Shown here: one piece after another, positions 1 to 12,164 of the stretch
Numbering within the stretch: the first letter of the stretch is position 1
How the letters are laid out: each line of letters begins with the position of its first letter
Assembly (NCBI GenBank): GCA_947683625.1
Contig: CANTUR010000156.1
Coordinates: 2,852,001-2,916,000, forward strand
Source: Mallotus nudiflorus
Taxonomy: Eukaryota; Streptophyta; Magnoliopsida; Malpighiales; Euphorbiaceae
Reading direction: 5' to 3'
DNA length: 64,000 bases
Position numbers and translations under genes: made by a program
Notes under the pieces: generated by a model
What the model was told of the DNA's origin: nothing
The model's input: only the letters and a program-made list of their open reading frames with translations
Database searches by the model: none

Positions 1-757
1 AATTATTGCCATGTCATATTATTTTAAATTTGAACTTTTTGAGTTTCGTTCGATAGGTCCTCAATGAATTATTCCATTTAATTGAGTCCTTAAAATTTTA
101 TTTTTCTGATTTTTATACCCTTTAGTAAAAATTTACAAAATACGTATTAATAAACATTTGTAATGCTATTTGATGAAATTTATACCATGTAGAATATTTT
201 TTATTTGTAAATTTAAAATGGACTCAAGATTAGCTTGCAAAAATTTGAGTTCAACTCGAATTTAGCTTAGTTTTTTAATTTATATTTTTTAGTTATTTAA
301 TTTATATTTAAATAATAAAATAAACTAATTTTAGAATAATTTAAAAATATTAAATTAAAAATATTTGCTAATTTCGAGTGAAACCCAAGTTTTTACAAGC
401 CAATCTTGAGTTATTTACAAATAAAAAACATTTTACATGGTATACTTTTCATTAAATAGTTGCATTACAAAATGTTTATTGAGATGCGTTTCATAGATTC
501 TTGCTAAAGGATGTAAAAATTAGAAAAATAAAAGTTCAATGACTCAATGAAATTTAATAATTCATTAAGGATCTATTGAACGAAATTCAAAAATATGACA
601 TGACAATAATTTGACAAAAAAACTGTTAAAGTTTAATGGATGTCAAGTTAAGGATGTAAAAATTAGGAAAATAAAAGTTTGAGAACTCAATTAAAGGCAA
701 AAATTCAATAAGGATCAATTGAAAAAAAATCAAAATGTTCAGGGATCTTAAGATGGT
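1..757. repeat. Fold-back (long inverted repeat) element, left end outside window
   Basis: The first ~270 bases match the reverse complement of about 370-612 at most positions, with an AT-rich centre near 305. The right arm goes on to about 757, where it ends with a CCATCTTAAG-type motif in reverse orientation. The matching outer part of the left arm would lie outside the window. No coding capacity is visible. A long inverted repeat around a short centre fits a non-autonomous fold-back or MULE-like DNA element. The superfamily is not certain, and no TSD can be checked because the left end is missing. Confidence 0.55.
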
Positions 758-1561
758 TCGTTCCATTTGACTTTGATTTCTTTGTACATGTTGGATCTAT
801 GGTTAAGGATTTTCTTATATATTTTCCTTTTCGCTTTTTGTACCTCCTCTTTTTATGCAATGGAAATCGATTTCATGATTTTGAAAAAAAGTTTATTGGT
901 TTAAAAGGATTAAATCTTTTCAACTTATTGTAAATTTAGCTTATCTATTTTTTTTTAAAAAAAATTTGGCATATATATTATGATTTGACAGTATTGATAA
1001 ATATAATCCACCATTGAATTTGATCAAAATTGAATATAGATGTGTTAACACAATATTTTAAATGGCACTATTGACTCAATTGCCCATCAACTTTTTATTT
1101 GCATTAAAAAAAAATCAAATGTTTCTTATTTATAGTAAATTTTTTCTAAATTTTAATTTTGTCATCAATATTTTAATTTATTCTAAATATATTGCATTTT
1201 ACTATTAAACATATAACAATTAGTTGTTATTTATAATATTTAACTAATTTATTATTTAAATATAAAATTTTTAAAAATATATCATTCATTTATTAGTAAA
1301 ATATATTGACATAACTAATAAATTATTTTAAAAATAAATACCATTGATAGCTCAACTTCATAGCTAAATTTAATGAATATTTTCTTTTTTACGAATTCGA
1401 AGGCAAAGGGGGAGTTAATGAAATTTAACTAAAGTAGTTTATAAATTATTAATATTAGCAATTAATATTTTATCTAACATCTAACTCTATTAAAATTTAA
1501 CATTAGATTGAGATTAGTGTACATATAAATGTATATTAAATTAAAGGTTCAATTTCAATAA
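758..1561. other. AT-rich spacer, nothing recognised
   Basis: This stretch is very AT-rich, with no convincing reading frame, RNA gene or repeat boundary. It ends with TAA, the left copy of the TSD of the CACTA element that starts at 1562. Confidence 0.5.
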
Positions 1562-1950
1562 CACTACAAAAAATTGACGATTTAGCGACGAAATTTATCC
1601 ATCACCAATTTGCGATGGAATTCAAACTTAGTAAATGATTTAGGGAAAAATCCATTGCTAATTAGCGACGGAAAAAATAATCTGTCACAATCTTCAATTA
1701 ATTTATTTTTAAAATTAATTTAATAAATTTAGTGACAAAATTCAATTTCTGTCGCTAAATAAGTGATGAATTTTTATAATCCGTCGCTAATTTGGTGTCC
1801 GTCGCTATATTCAATTAATTTTTTTTTCAAAATTAATATATTAAATTTAGCAACTGAATTCAATTTCCGTCGCTAAATTATTAAATGCGTCGCTAATTTA
1901 GTGACGGATTATGAAATCCGTTGCTATTTAGCGATGGATATATTAAATTT
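1562..1950. repeat. Left terminal inverted repeat and subterminal motif array of the CACTA element
   Basis: After the 12-bp terminal repeat, about ten copies of a TTAGCGACGG-type motif occur in both orientations (for example near 1580, 1665, 1750, 1798, 1868 and 1928). In CACTA elements such arrays are the binding sites of the TNPA-type protein. Several copies have CG changed to TG or CA. Confidence 0.85.
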
Positions 1951-2390
1951 TTTGTCTACCTTAAATACTATTATTTCTATTTTTAAATTTTTCGTTCCAT
2001 TCAATAATTGTGTTAAAAAAAATTAATTGAATTAAATTTTTTAAATATTCTAGTTTACATGTTTAAATTATTTATATGTTATTTTTAAAGATGAAATTTC
2101 AAAATATCTTATATTGAATTTATTATATAGTATTTCTGTTTACTTTTATTTTTTGTATTATAACCATTAGTTGTGAATATAATTTTTTAAAAAATTGCTT
2201 ATAAACTAATGATTTTAATAATATACTAATTATTAAAATAATAACAATTATAATATACTAATGACTAATTAGTCATTAAAAAATTATCTTTATAACAAAA
2301 TATAAAAATTTGGTATTGAAAACCAAAAATATCAAAAAATCCAAAATAAAATTGACATAAACTTTAAAATAAAATGTGAGGCCCTCAGTG

Positions 2391-2600
2391 ATAGAATTTG
2401 AGTCTGTAGTTGGACTTAATCATTAAAAAATTGCTTAATCGAGCCGACCTACTCGACATTCGGCTTGTCAAAAGCTCGCTTGAGCTTGTTTATTAAATTA
2501 AACGAGTCGAGGCCGAACATAATTTAAAGCTCATAAGCTAAATGAGTTGAGCCCGAGCATCTTGAAACTCGGCTCGTTTAAGCTCATTTCAAATAGATAT
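2391..2600. repeat. GAGCCGAGC-rich repeat fragment
   Basis: A GC-richer block inside AT-rich DNA repeats GCTCG, CTCGG and GAGCC motifs in both orientations, so it can fold. Such blocks are common in plant dispersed repeats, but I cannot assign a family. It lies in the 5' non-coding part of the CACTA element, so it is either part of it or an older nested fragment. Confidence 0.4.
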
Positions 2601-2890
2601 AACATTGATTAAAATCTTTATTAAAAAATATAAAATTGTTTTTACAAATTATAATTTAATTTGAATTATCTCATCACAAAAATATATAATTTGAATGTCA
2701 TAAAAAAATCATTTGTCCATAAATATATAATTACATTTTTTTTTAATTTAACCTAATTCACTAAAAATTCCTCTTAACCTATCTCATCACAAGAATATAT
2801 ATAATTTTAATTTCATAACATAAATAATTTATCCATAACTATAAAATTATGTAGGTTTCTAAAAACTATATATAGTTTTGATTTATACTA

Positions 2891-3006
2891 ATTCAATTAC
2901 ATAGTTGATCTTAAATTCTAAATTATAATATAATTTTATTATACACTTATTCAATTACATAGTTTATCTTAAATTCTAAATTATAATGTAATTTTATTAT
3001 ACACTT
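2891..3006. repeat. 58-bp tandem duplication
   Basis: Two copies of a 58-bp unit starting ATTCAATTACATAG lie head to tail (2891-2948 and 2949-3006) with few differences. It is non-coding, inside the 5' region of the CACTA element. Confidence 0.75.
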
Positions 3007-3536
3007 GTTCTCATTTGGTTTTTAATATTATTGTATAGTATTAATTTAACATTAAATAAATAAATTATTGATTAAAATTTAATTTAAATTATTTTATCAT
3101 AGATATATAAAATTGTAATATTATATATAAATCTAACTATTAAACTACTAAACATAACAACAAAACTACATGGTTTTGGCTTAACCTAATGCACTAAAAT
3201 CTTTCTTTCACTTTTTCTTGAAACAAAAAACCTTCAAATTATTCAAAATGTACATTATATTTATATAATCACAATATAAACTACATAGATTTAAAGTCAT
3301 AGAATAATTAAATATCTAACTTCACCATCATATAGTTTTCAATTATATAATTACAATATAAATTATATTTGTAAATATTTGTATTTTAAAATGAACATCG
3401 ACATTAATATTACATAATTAAATTTAATATAATAATGAAGTAAATAGATGAATATTTGACTACTTAAACAAATATAATATATAATGAAAATGAAAATGAA
3501 ACAATATATAATATGTTATAATATAACTACCTAAAA

Positions 3537-3575
3537 ACTACATAGTTTTGTATCAAAACTACGTAGTTTTGATGT
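3537..3575. repeat. Short inverted repeat (hairpin)
   Basis: Two arms of the type AACTACATAGTTTTG and CAAAACTACGTAGTTTT face each other across about 3 bases. The same ACATAGTTTTG motif recurs through 2850-3570. No function can be assigned. Confidence 0.55.
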
Positions 3576-3639
3576 TAAAGACTAATAAAATACAAATAAC
3601 CTTCGACACTTGTCACAACTTAACCTAATTTCTTCATTT

Positions 3640-5160
3640 CACAGACCCATCTCCTTTTGCTACCGCTCGCACCCATCTTCACCCTAGCTGCCAACATCCA
3701 CCGCTCTCTCCTTCGTCGCCCTCTACCCGTAGCCTTCTTCTTTTACATCCATCGCCACCATCATCTTCACCCTCGTGCACCATCATTACAAAACCCTAGC
3801 CTTCATGATTTACACCCTGCACCGTTGCTCTCACCACTTATAATTTTCCTAAATTGGAATTTACAAACACCAATTTCTTACTAAGATGTTTTCATCTTAT
3901 TTCTAGTTGAGATGCATAATTTCCCAATCTTCTTGATTACAGCCCTACCTATCTTCTTGCTATCGTTCATCTTGGTCTGTCTTTTGCCATCATCGTCTGC
4001 TAAGGTCATTGTTCACTATCTTCTATCATCATCTTCAGCATCTGTCCACTATCTTCTATCCTTCTAAAGCATTCAGGTTAGTGCCTTCCTTTGAACTTTG
4101 CCAATTTTGGCCAAGGCATCACTATGGTCTTTATTGTGTACCCTATAATTTTAACACACTTCAAATTCGAAAGTGAAATGATGTGTTTGATTATTGAAAT
4201 GATTTGTTTGATTTAACAGGTGGCTCATCCTCCCAGCTACTTAGTTTTATATCTCTTTCTTTGTCCTAAGGCAAATTTCTTGGTTACTACTTCCTGGGAT
4301 AACCAGGTTTGTTCATTTTGGTTTCTTATTCTATATTGTTAAATTGTTTAGCTTTGTAGTTTCCTTTGTTTAGCTACTATTTTTGTTGGCTATATTTATT
4401 TTTTATTTTTTTTTATTATCTGTTGAAATTATATATTTTGAATCTATTCAATGTTGATATAAAATTTTTGTTGTTGCAATTGTTGTTTTTATATAATTTA
4501 CTTATTTTTATCTATCATTTAATAGATACATGTTTTATAGTTGCAATTCTATTTCTAAGTTGAATCGAGTCCCAAGCTTATGTAGCACCAAAGAGTTATG
4601 TCAGCCATCAACGAGGACACAAACTTGATACTCAATCCTCAGCAATTGTACAATAAACAATGTCCATATGTTACTTGTTCAAGTGCTGCTAATCTGAACT
4701 TGTTTTCAAATTTCACTCTCTTCCCCATTCAATAGTTCCACTCAATAAGACTAACTCTTAATAAGCTTAGGGTACCTTATGTTAAATTTTCTTCTCTGTT
4801 TATGTGTGTTATTCGAATTTTTGATGCAAATTAATTATCATTATGAATGTATTATTGTTTCTCTTTTTCTATGTAGTTTGTGAACATAAGATCATTTGGT
4901 TTGATCTTGTACTTAATTTGGTTTGTTTAATGGTGAAGCCTACTTTTGTAATGGGTTATGGTAGAGTTGGACTAGCTTATGAAATTTGGTTCTGTTGTAA
5001 TGGTATGTGTGTTTATGTTTGTTAATCTGATGAGCAATGGTACGATAAAGATTAGGTTTTGTTCTGAATTTAGAAACTGATTACCATCAGTGTTGCTGTA
5101 ATTTTATTATTTATTTATTCAGAGGAAGCGCCTTCATAGATAGAACCCTCGATTTGCCTT
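3640..5160 (+). other. Possible spliced 5' leader of the CACTA transposase, or captured fragment
   Basis: From 3640 the composition changes to a C-rich, CT-rich strand that looks like a transcribed leader or exon (ACCCATC and CACCATCATC runs to about 3830). Splice-like signals follow: CAG/GTTAGT near 4076, AACAG near 4219 and CAG/GTTTG near 4306. The region lies between the left end and the transposase start at 6341, where CACTA elements often have leader introns. No conserved protein is recognised. A captured host exon is the alternative. Confidence 0.35.
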
Positions 5161-5242
5161 TATTATTGAATACATTATGAATGTATATTTTTTAATTAGA
5201 AATTATAAAATGAAAAAAATAATGCTTCCTTTTATTTTAGCA

Positions 5243-5640
5243 CAAACCATCTTAAGGTCCTTCGACTTTTTGTTTTTCTTTCAATTAATCATTATCGATC
5301 TTTTGCCTTTAATTTTTTTTTATTTTTACATCCTAAACTTGACGTCCGTTAAACTTAAACAATATGTCTGATCAAATTATTACCACATCATAATTTTGAA
5401 TTTCATTCTATAGGTCCTTAATGAATTATTATATTTAATTGGCTCTTTGATCTTTTATTTTTCTAATTTTTACATCCTTTATTAAGATAATATGAAACAC
5501 ATCTCAATATACATTGTATCTTCAACTATAATATGAAATGTATACCATGTTATTTGCTTTTTTTTTATTGTTGTAAATAAATCGAGTTTGGATTTTAAAA
5601 ACTTGAGTTCCACTCGAATTTAGCAAATATTTTGAATTTA
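5243..5640. repeat. Half copy of the fold-back element
   Basis: The sequence from AAACCATCTTAAGG at about 5243 matches, base for base over long stretches, the reverse complement of the right arm at 370-757. It ends near a CTCGAATTTAGC motif at the inner edge of the arm. The second arm is not found. The rest up to about 6240 is AT-rich with nothing recognised. Confidence 0.6.
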
Positions 5641-6340
5641 TATTTATATGTAATATAATTTTTAAAAATTTGGTTAAATTATTTTATAAATTTATTTAAA
5701 AAATTTAACTTAAATACTTCAAAGTAAATTAAACTTTTATTATTTATATAATTAGGATTCAATATGCTAATTTCAATATTAATTAATTCTCTTGTATAAA
5801 TATTTAAAATTTATGAGTTCAATTTTTAATAGGAACATGATTAATATAAAATAAAATATTATATGTTAAAGATTCTCATACATTTATATCATTACATTAT
5901 GTAAAATTTCAATCTATACTATTATTTATATTTCCTATAATAGTTAGAAGTTTATTAGGAATTTTCGTATTAAATAGTTTTATGAAGTTTTAAGTTTCAA
6001 TGCTATCATTGTTAAGGATTAATTATCATGATCATTGATTGTTCATTTCAATACTATTTGTAATTATTAATTGATTTACTTGTGTTTATTTTTTATTTAC
6101 TTATTTCTTTATTTGCCTAAATAGATTTTTGATTAACTATTTAGTATATATGAATTATTGTGAATGCGGTTAATGTGCCATTAGAAGTGCATTTTTTTTC
6201 AGGGAAATCTGTAATATGGTGTTTGGGGGATATATTGGAAGTGTTTTTTTTCAATAATTTTATAAATAATATGTTTATAATATTTGACTAGATCCATATA
6301 TATAATCTTATTGTAGGCGTTTTTATAAAAGTATAATAAA

Positions 6341-8846
6341 ATGAGTGCAAATCGCATGTAGATTAATAATCGTATGATAAATGGATGTTTGACTACATAG
6401 TTTGAAGCTAGAATTGATGAATTTATTAATTTTGCACTTAGTCATCCATAGTTGATGGATAGAAATAGGATTAGGTATCCATGTCATCATTGTAAATGTC
6501 AAAATTGTAAATATCAAAATCATAATTTTCACGATGTGTATATTGTGAAATATCATCTAGCAAGGTATGGATTCATTCGGGGCTATTATAATTGGTATAA
6601 TCATGGTGAACCTTTTGTGACAGATACTGTGGTTTGTGATGACAATTTTAATGAAGATGTAGAATTGGGATTAGAAAATGCTCAATCTTATAATGCTTAC
6701 CATAGAATGGTATTGGATGTTGCTAGCCCTTCCTTTAATCCTAATATGTATTCTGGTTGCCCTTCCTTTAATCCTAATGATATGGATGAGGAACCAAACC
6801 CAATAACTAAGAAATTATTTCAAATTTTGAAAGCTGCTGATAAGGAGATATGGCCTAGAAATAGAAATCATTCACAATTACTATTGCTAGATTATTGAAC
6901 ATTAAATCTGAAAACCATTTATTAGAATGTGCATATGATGAAATTTACAAATTTCAATTGAAGTTGCTACCTTTAAATAATGTTATGGTTGATAGCTTTA
7001 AATAATGTTATAGTACAAAAAAGTTAATTCAAGGTTTAGGCTTACTAGTTCAGAAGATTCGTTGCTGTAATAATGGTTGCATAATATATAAGGGTAAGGA
7101 TACCGATCTAAAAAGTTACAAGATATGTGACCATCCTTGATTCAAAAGACCAAGATGTGGATCTCATAAGGAAAAAAGAAATGTTCTGTATAATAAAATG
7201 TACTACTTTCCTTTGATGCCTCGATTGCAGAGATTGTATGCATTGAAAGCCACAACTATAGATATGAGATGGCATGCTGAGCATTTGCATGAAGATGGTG
7301 TTATGTGTCATTGTTCAAACTCTGAAGCATGGAAACATTTCAATTAAACTCATTTTGATTTTACATCCGATAGTCAAAATGTTCGACTTGGTATTTGCAT
7401 TGATGGATTTAATGTGTTTGGTCAATTAGGTCAACAATACTCTTCATAGCCCATTATAGTAACACCATACATTTTGCCCCCATGTATGTGCATGAAAGAT
7501 GAATACATGTTCTTATTTATAATTGTGCCAGGTCCAAAAAATCTACAAGGGAAATTGGATGTATTCCTACAACCTCTAATAATATAGTTGAAAGCATTAT
7601 AGGAGGTTGGTGTGGAAACATATGACATATCAACGAAGTATAATTTTTAGATGAGGGCTACTTTGATGTGGACGATAAGTAATTTCCTAGCATTTTTAAT
7701 GTTGATAGGATGGAGTATTGCTGGGAAGCTAGCTTGTCCCTATTGCATGGAATATTCTGATGCACTCATATTGACTAAAGGTGGCAAGACGTCATGGTTT
7801 GATAATCATAAAAAATTCTTACTTCAAGATCATCAATCTTGAAAGAATAGAAAGTCTTTTTTTAAAGGTAAGACAGTGGCCAAAGTTGCACCACCTATTT
7901 GATCAGGGGCAGAGATACTAGAGCAAATTAAGCATTTATGGCTCTAAAAAGTGACAGAAATTGATAATGAGTCAAATAATGCTCATATTTTGAAGAATTA
8001 TGGATGTGGATGGAAGAAAAGAAGCATATTTTGGGATTTTCCTTATTGGAGCGCAAACCTTATTTGACATAATTTGGATGTCATGCACATTGAAAAAAAT
8101 ATCTTTGATAATGTATTCAACACTTTCATGAATTGAAGGTAAAACAAAGGACAATGCCAACTCTAGAGAAGACTTAAAAGAGTTTTGTTGACAAGTGGAG
8201 TTGCACAAAAATGAGAGGACAAGTAAATATCCCCAAACTTCTTATACTATGGATAAGATGTTGAATTTTTTTTATATGAATGGTTGAAATAACTACGATT
8301 TCCTGATGGGTATGTGTCCAAAATGGCAAGATGTGTTAATATGAATAAACTCAAGCTATATGGCATGAAAAGCCATGATTTCCATGTGTTTATCCAGAGG
8401 TTGATTCCTATAGCATTTCATGAACTGTTGCTAGAGAATGTGTGGTCACCTTTGATAGAGCTTAGTATTTTTTAAAGATCTAACAACTACAGTAATAACA
8501 GAGGCAAAAATTAGGCATCTTAAAGAAGAGATTCATGTTATTATCTATAAGCTTGAGCGTATATTTCCTCTAAGTTTTTTTATTCCATAGAGCATCTCCT
8601 AATCCATTTGCCTTATGAAGCTAGGATAGCAAGTCTAGTACAATACTGGTGGATGTATCCATTTGAGAGGTTAGTAATAAAAATTACTCATATGAATTAC
8701 AATTAATAAAATAAAATATAAAGGCCATAAATTAAATTAGTAATTATAAGGGGTTTTTATAGGTACCATTGAAGGTTGAAAAATAATGTCCATAATAAAG
8801 TAAAGGTTGAAGGCTTAATATGCAATGCATATTTAGTGGAGGAGAC
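6341..8846 (+). pseudogene. TNP2-type (TNPD-like) CACTA transposase, 5' half
   Basis: This is the N-terminal and central part of the transposase that would cut and join the element's ends. The start at 6341 (MSANRM) is chosen because the family begins this way; the seventh codon is TAG where the family has W. Residues about 30-100 form the transposase-associated domain, with its CPC-like zinc residues (CHHCKCQNC) and the YNWYNHGE motif. The TNP2 (Transposase_21) domain follows at about 6900-7860, seen in MRWHAEHLHEDG, CMKDEYMF, PGPKN, VFLQPLI and MWTISNFLA. DUF4218-like sequence follows at 8260-8700 (SHDFHVFIQRLIPIAF, LERIFPLSFF, WMYPFERL). More than a dozen stops and several frameshifts break it. 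The solo LTR inserted after VEETI at 8846 separates it from its 3' half. It is not functional. Confidence 0.9.
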
Positions 8847-9890
8847 TATTAGTGATATGCACTAGGTCAATCATTTGTGATTACGTATTGACTTTCTTAT
8901 TTTATTAATAAAGAGGTATTTCATTATCATTTGATTTTATGATAATTATATGAATGGTTAATTTTTACTAAGGTCATCAAGTATGTGACCTGATAGTAAA
9001 ACCCTTAGATTAAAATAAGAGTTATATTATAATTATCCCTAGCCATTTATTCATTATATAAATATTAAAGTATTAAGGCTAGTATGATATTGACTAATGG
9101 TTATGTTATACTAATCATGAATATGAGATATTAAGTCAACTCATAGGTACATGATGAGAGATCATGTACTGGATTGAACCAGTATGAAAATACTACATAG
9201 ATTATTGTCATTAGTATTTCTCATCACGGTAATTTTATTTCGATCTTTTGACCTTGAAATCATCATCGATTTCTACATAGCTATTTTATGTTTTGACACA
9301 TTCTAACATTGTCTTTAACCGGACAATTAAATAGGATGTTGTTGGATATGAAATTAGTTATGTGAGGAATGTGAGTGATTCAGAAGGAATTTATCCCTCA
9401 TTAATGTGAGAAAGATATCTATAGACCCCTTGATGAGATAGACTGAAGGAAAATGCATGGCCATGTTGAAATGAATTGATAAAGAGTTATCATTTTCAGA
9501 CTACTTGGAATCAAGTCATAATATTAAACTATAAAAGGATGACATTCTATGCCTTATGTTCAATTAGGATATCATGTGATAAAGGGACAATAAAATTCAT
9601 TGTAATTAGGTTATGTTGGATTATTGATGTAATACCCTACGTTTTAATTGAATAAAGTAATTTTTTTTTAATTCAAAATTTTTTTTTATATAAATCCTTT
9701 TAGATTATATTATAAAAATTATTTATTATTTTTCTATCTAATGGAGATATTTTATGTTAATATTATTTTAGGATTATTAATTCATTTGAGTGTTCTTTTA
9801 TTGTCACTTAAAAATGACATATATTATTATTATTATTTTAAAACTACATGAATTTCATGGGCATTTTATGAGTGTTACTAAGTACATATA

Positions 9891-9906
<16 letters not shown>

Positions 9907-9980
<74 letters not shown>
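9907..9980. repeat. (TA)n microsatellite at the LTR core promoter
   Basis: A run of about 37 TA units follows a short (TG)n run. It sits just upstream of the GC-rich leader, exactly where the TATA box of the LTR is expected, so it may be an expanded TATA element. Confidence 0.9.
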
Positions 9981-9982
<2 letters not shown>

Positions 9983-11975
9983 AAGAAGAAGACAGTAGCT
10001 ACCTCCCCAACCCGACGAAGACCACGCTACTGCCCACTCCCCATCTCTGCCTGCCCACAGCCTCTGTCTTCCCTCTCATCGTGCCGCCCCAACATCACCC
10101 GGAGATGCCATTGCCGCCACGCCAGAGCTCCCAGGAGAGTTGCCACTGCTGCTGTTCCTCTTCTTCTTTTGCTGTCACTCTCGATCTGAGCTGATCTGGT
10201 GCCACCGAAGCTTCCTCAGCCTCCCTCACTTCCTCAGGTGTCAGTTCAAGTTGGAAACCACCGCTACAACTTACCTCCGACGTCAGAATTAGAGGTTGAA
10301 GGTGAGTTGTTCTGGATTGTTTTTAGGTTGTCCTACGGTCATTTTCTGGTTGTTGAATGGAATTAGGTGTTGATTTTAAGTTGTTCTAAGCTAGATGATG
10401 AGTTATACCATTTGGTTGTTCAAATTTGAATTTTTGGGCATTATTCTGATTTTTTTCTTGATTTATAGAATTTTTGTATAATTTTATTTAATTTTTATTT
10501 GACTTTATTGGATTTTTCTTTGGTTTAATTAGTAAATTAGAGTAATTAAGGTTAAATATTTGTAAGGTTTTGGATTGTTTTTAAGGTTTTAGAAATTTTG
10601 GTGTTAATTATAAGTTTTTGTAAATTTTGGATATTTGATTAATATTTTTCTTAATTTCAAAAATTATTGTGAAAATTATAAAATTTTGATAATTGAGGTT
10701 ATTATTAAATGTTATTAATTTTAGAACTTAAATTATAGTTTTTGTGATTTTTAAATTATTTTTATAAATATTTTTAGGTTTATGTCAAATGTGAATTATT
10801 AGGTTAATTTATATTTTTAGAGGAAATTAGTAGTTATTTATAAGTTTAATTGATGTTAAGTTGATTAAGGAAGAGAAAATGATTTTTAGATATTTAAATA
10901 ATTTTAAGGAATTTTTTTAGTATTAATAATACATTATGTAATTTATGTATTTAGGGGTAAAAATGTAATTTTATGCTAATTATAGTTAAACATATATTTT
11001 AGTTAGTTTTATTGATATTTAAGAGGTTTAGAGGATTTTTATACATTAATTAATATTTTTTTATTAAGTAATGTTAATTTTGAATATTAATTCCAAATAT
11101 TATACATATTTATAATACATTATTTTGGTAACAAAAATTGAATATAAGATTGTATTTAGCATGTTTGGTATAATGATTTTAATTTAGGTTATAATTATAC
11201 TTTGATAATGAAATGCAAATTGAGTTGTTTAATTTTTGAATAATTGAGATTTTATATTTTTTTTAGTATATATGTATGTGTAATATGTGTTTTTGGGAAA
11301 ATAAATGATATCATTTCTTAATGTTTTGTTGAGTTGTGATCTTGGTCGGGGCTAAGTGTAGTTTTGGAAGCCCGACTCGAGTGTGTATGTCTGTGGTTAT
11401 TAGAAGTGCGTTTTCTTTGTAGGTTTGGCTCTACCTTTGGTAGAGAGATGTCCATTTTACAGAGAAGACTCTACTAAAATTTTGATAGATTTTCTTGTAA
11501 AACGTGATATTCGTGATAATTTCTACCGTTAGTTAGGTTTTATCCTATCTATCGTGTCTTGTCCGGTCTTCCTCGAGTCAACCTATCATTTCACTATTTT
11601 TGTTGATTTATTTGATTTCAATTCCATAAGCATGTTTTAAAATCGATTGCTAATTTCTTTCTAGAGCATATTGGAGCAGAAGCCGTGAGATCGAGGCAGA
11701 CACGTGGCTGTCAGCCTTCACATTCATCTTGTAAGTCAATAGAATGATATGTGCGTGTGTTTACTTAAAGAATGTATGTGCTCATATTTTTATATTTAAC
11801 ATATGATTTATTTAATTTAATGCTATTATTTAAGATTTAAAACACATTTTTATTTATTTAAAAATCAATTTTGAGAATTTTGGTAGAACAGGCTACCTGG
11901 TGGGCCTCACCAGGATAGTGTGCACATGGTAGAGATTAAGAGGGATCCGAATTATATTTGATTGGTTAATGTTAA

Positions 11976-12164
11976 ACTAGGATGGGTGCCTCGGTGGATG
12001 CCTTTGCTCTCGGGGACTGCTATTGATTGTAAGGTTAATAATGGACTAGGATGGGTGCCTCGGTTGATGCCCTAGCTCTCGAGGACCACCAGTGCCATAT
12101 ATTTGGATTAAGTGAATGGCTACGACTTGGTGCCTCGGTCGATGCCTTTGCTCTCGGGGATCGG
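11976..12164 (+). repeat. Three spaced copies of a GGTGCCTCGG block
   Basis: Three units of about 40 bp (GGTGCCTCGGT, GATGCC, GCTCTCG, GGGA) recur every 69-76 bp inside the Del/Tekay-type LTR. Role unknown. Confidence 0.7.

Noticed and set aside
4366..4563. Hydrophobic 65-codon frame that looks like membrane segments
   Set aside because: T-rich DNA gives Phe/Leu/Tyr-rich frames by composition; there is no homology or codon pattern, and it lies in the transposon's non-coding 5' part.
9872..10189. Frame with an (IY)n run followed by an Arg/Pro/Ser-rich tail
   Set aside because: The first half is the TA microsatellite and the second the GC-rich leader of an LTR; no conserved domain, and the position inside a TSD-flanked LTR explains it.
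10290..11340. A possible host gene with intron in the GT/TTAATT-rich stretch
   Set aside because: It lies between the exact ends of a TSD-flanked LTR and has no coding frame of note.
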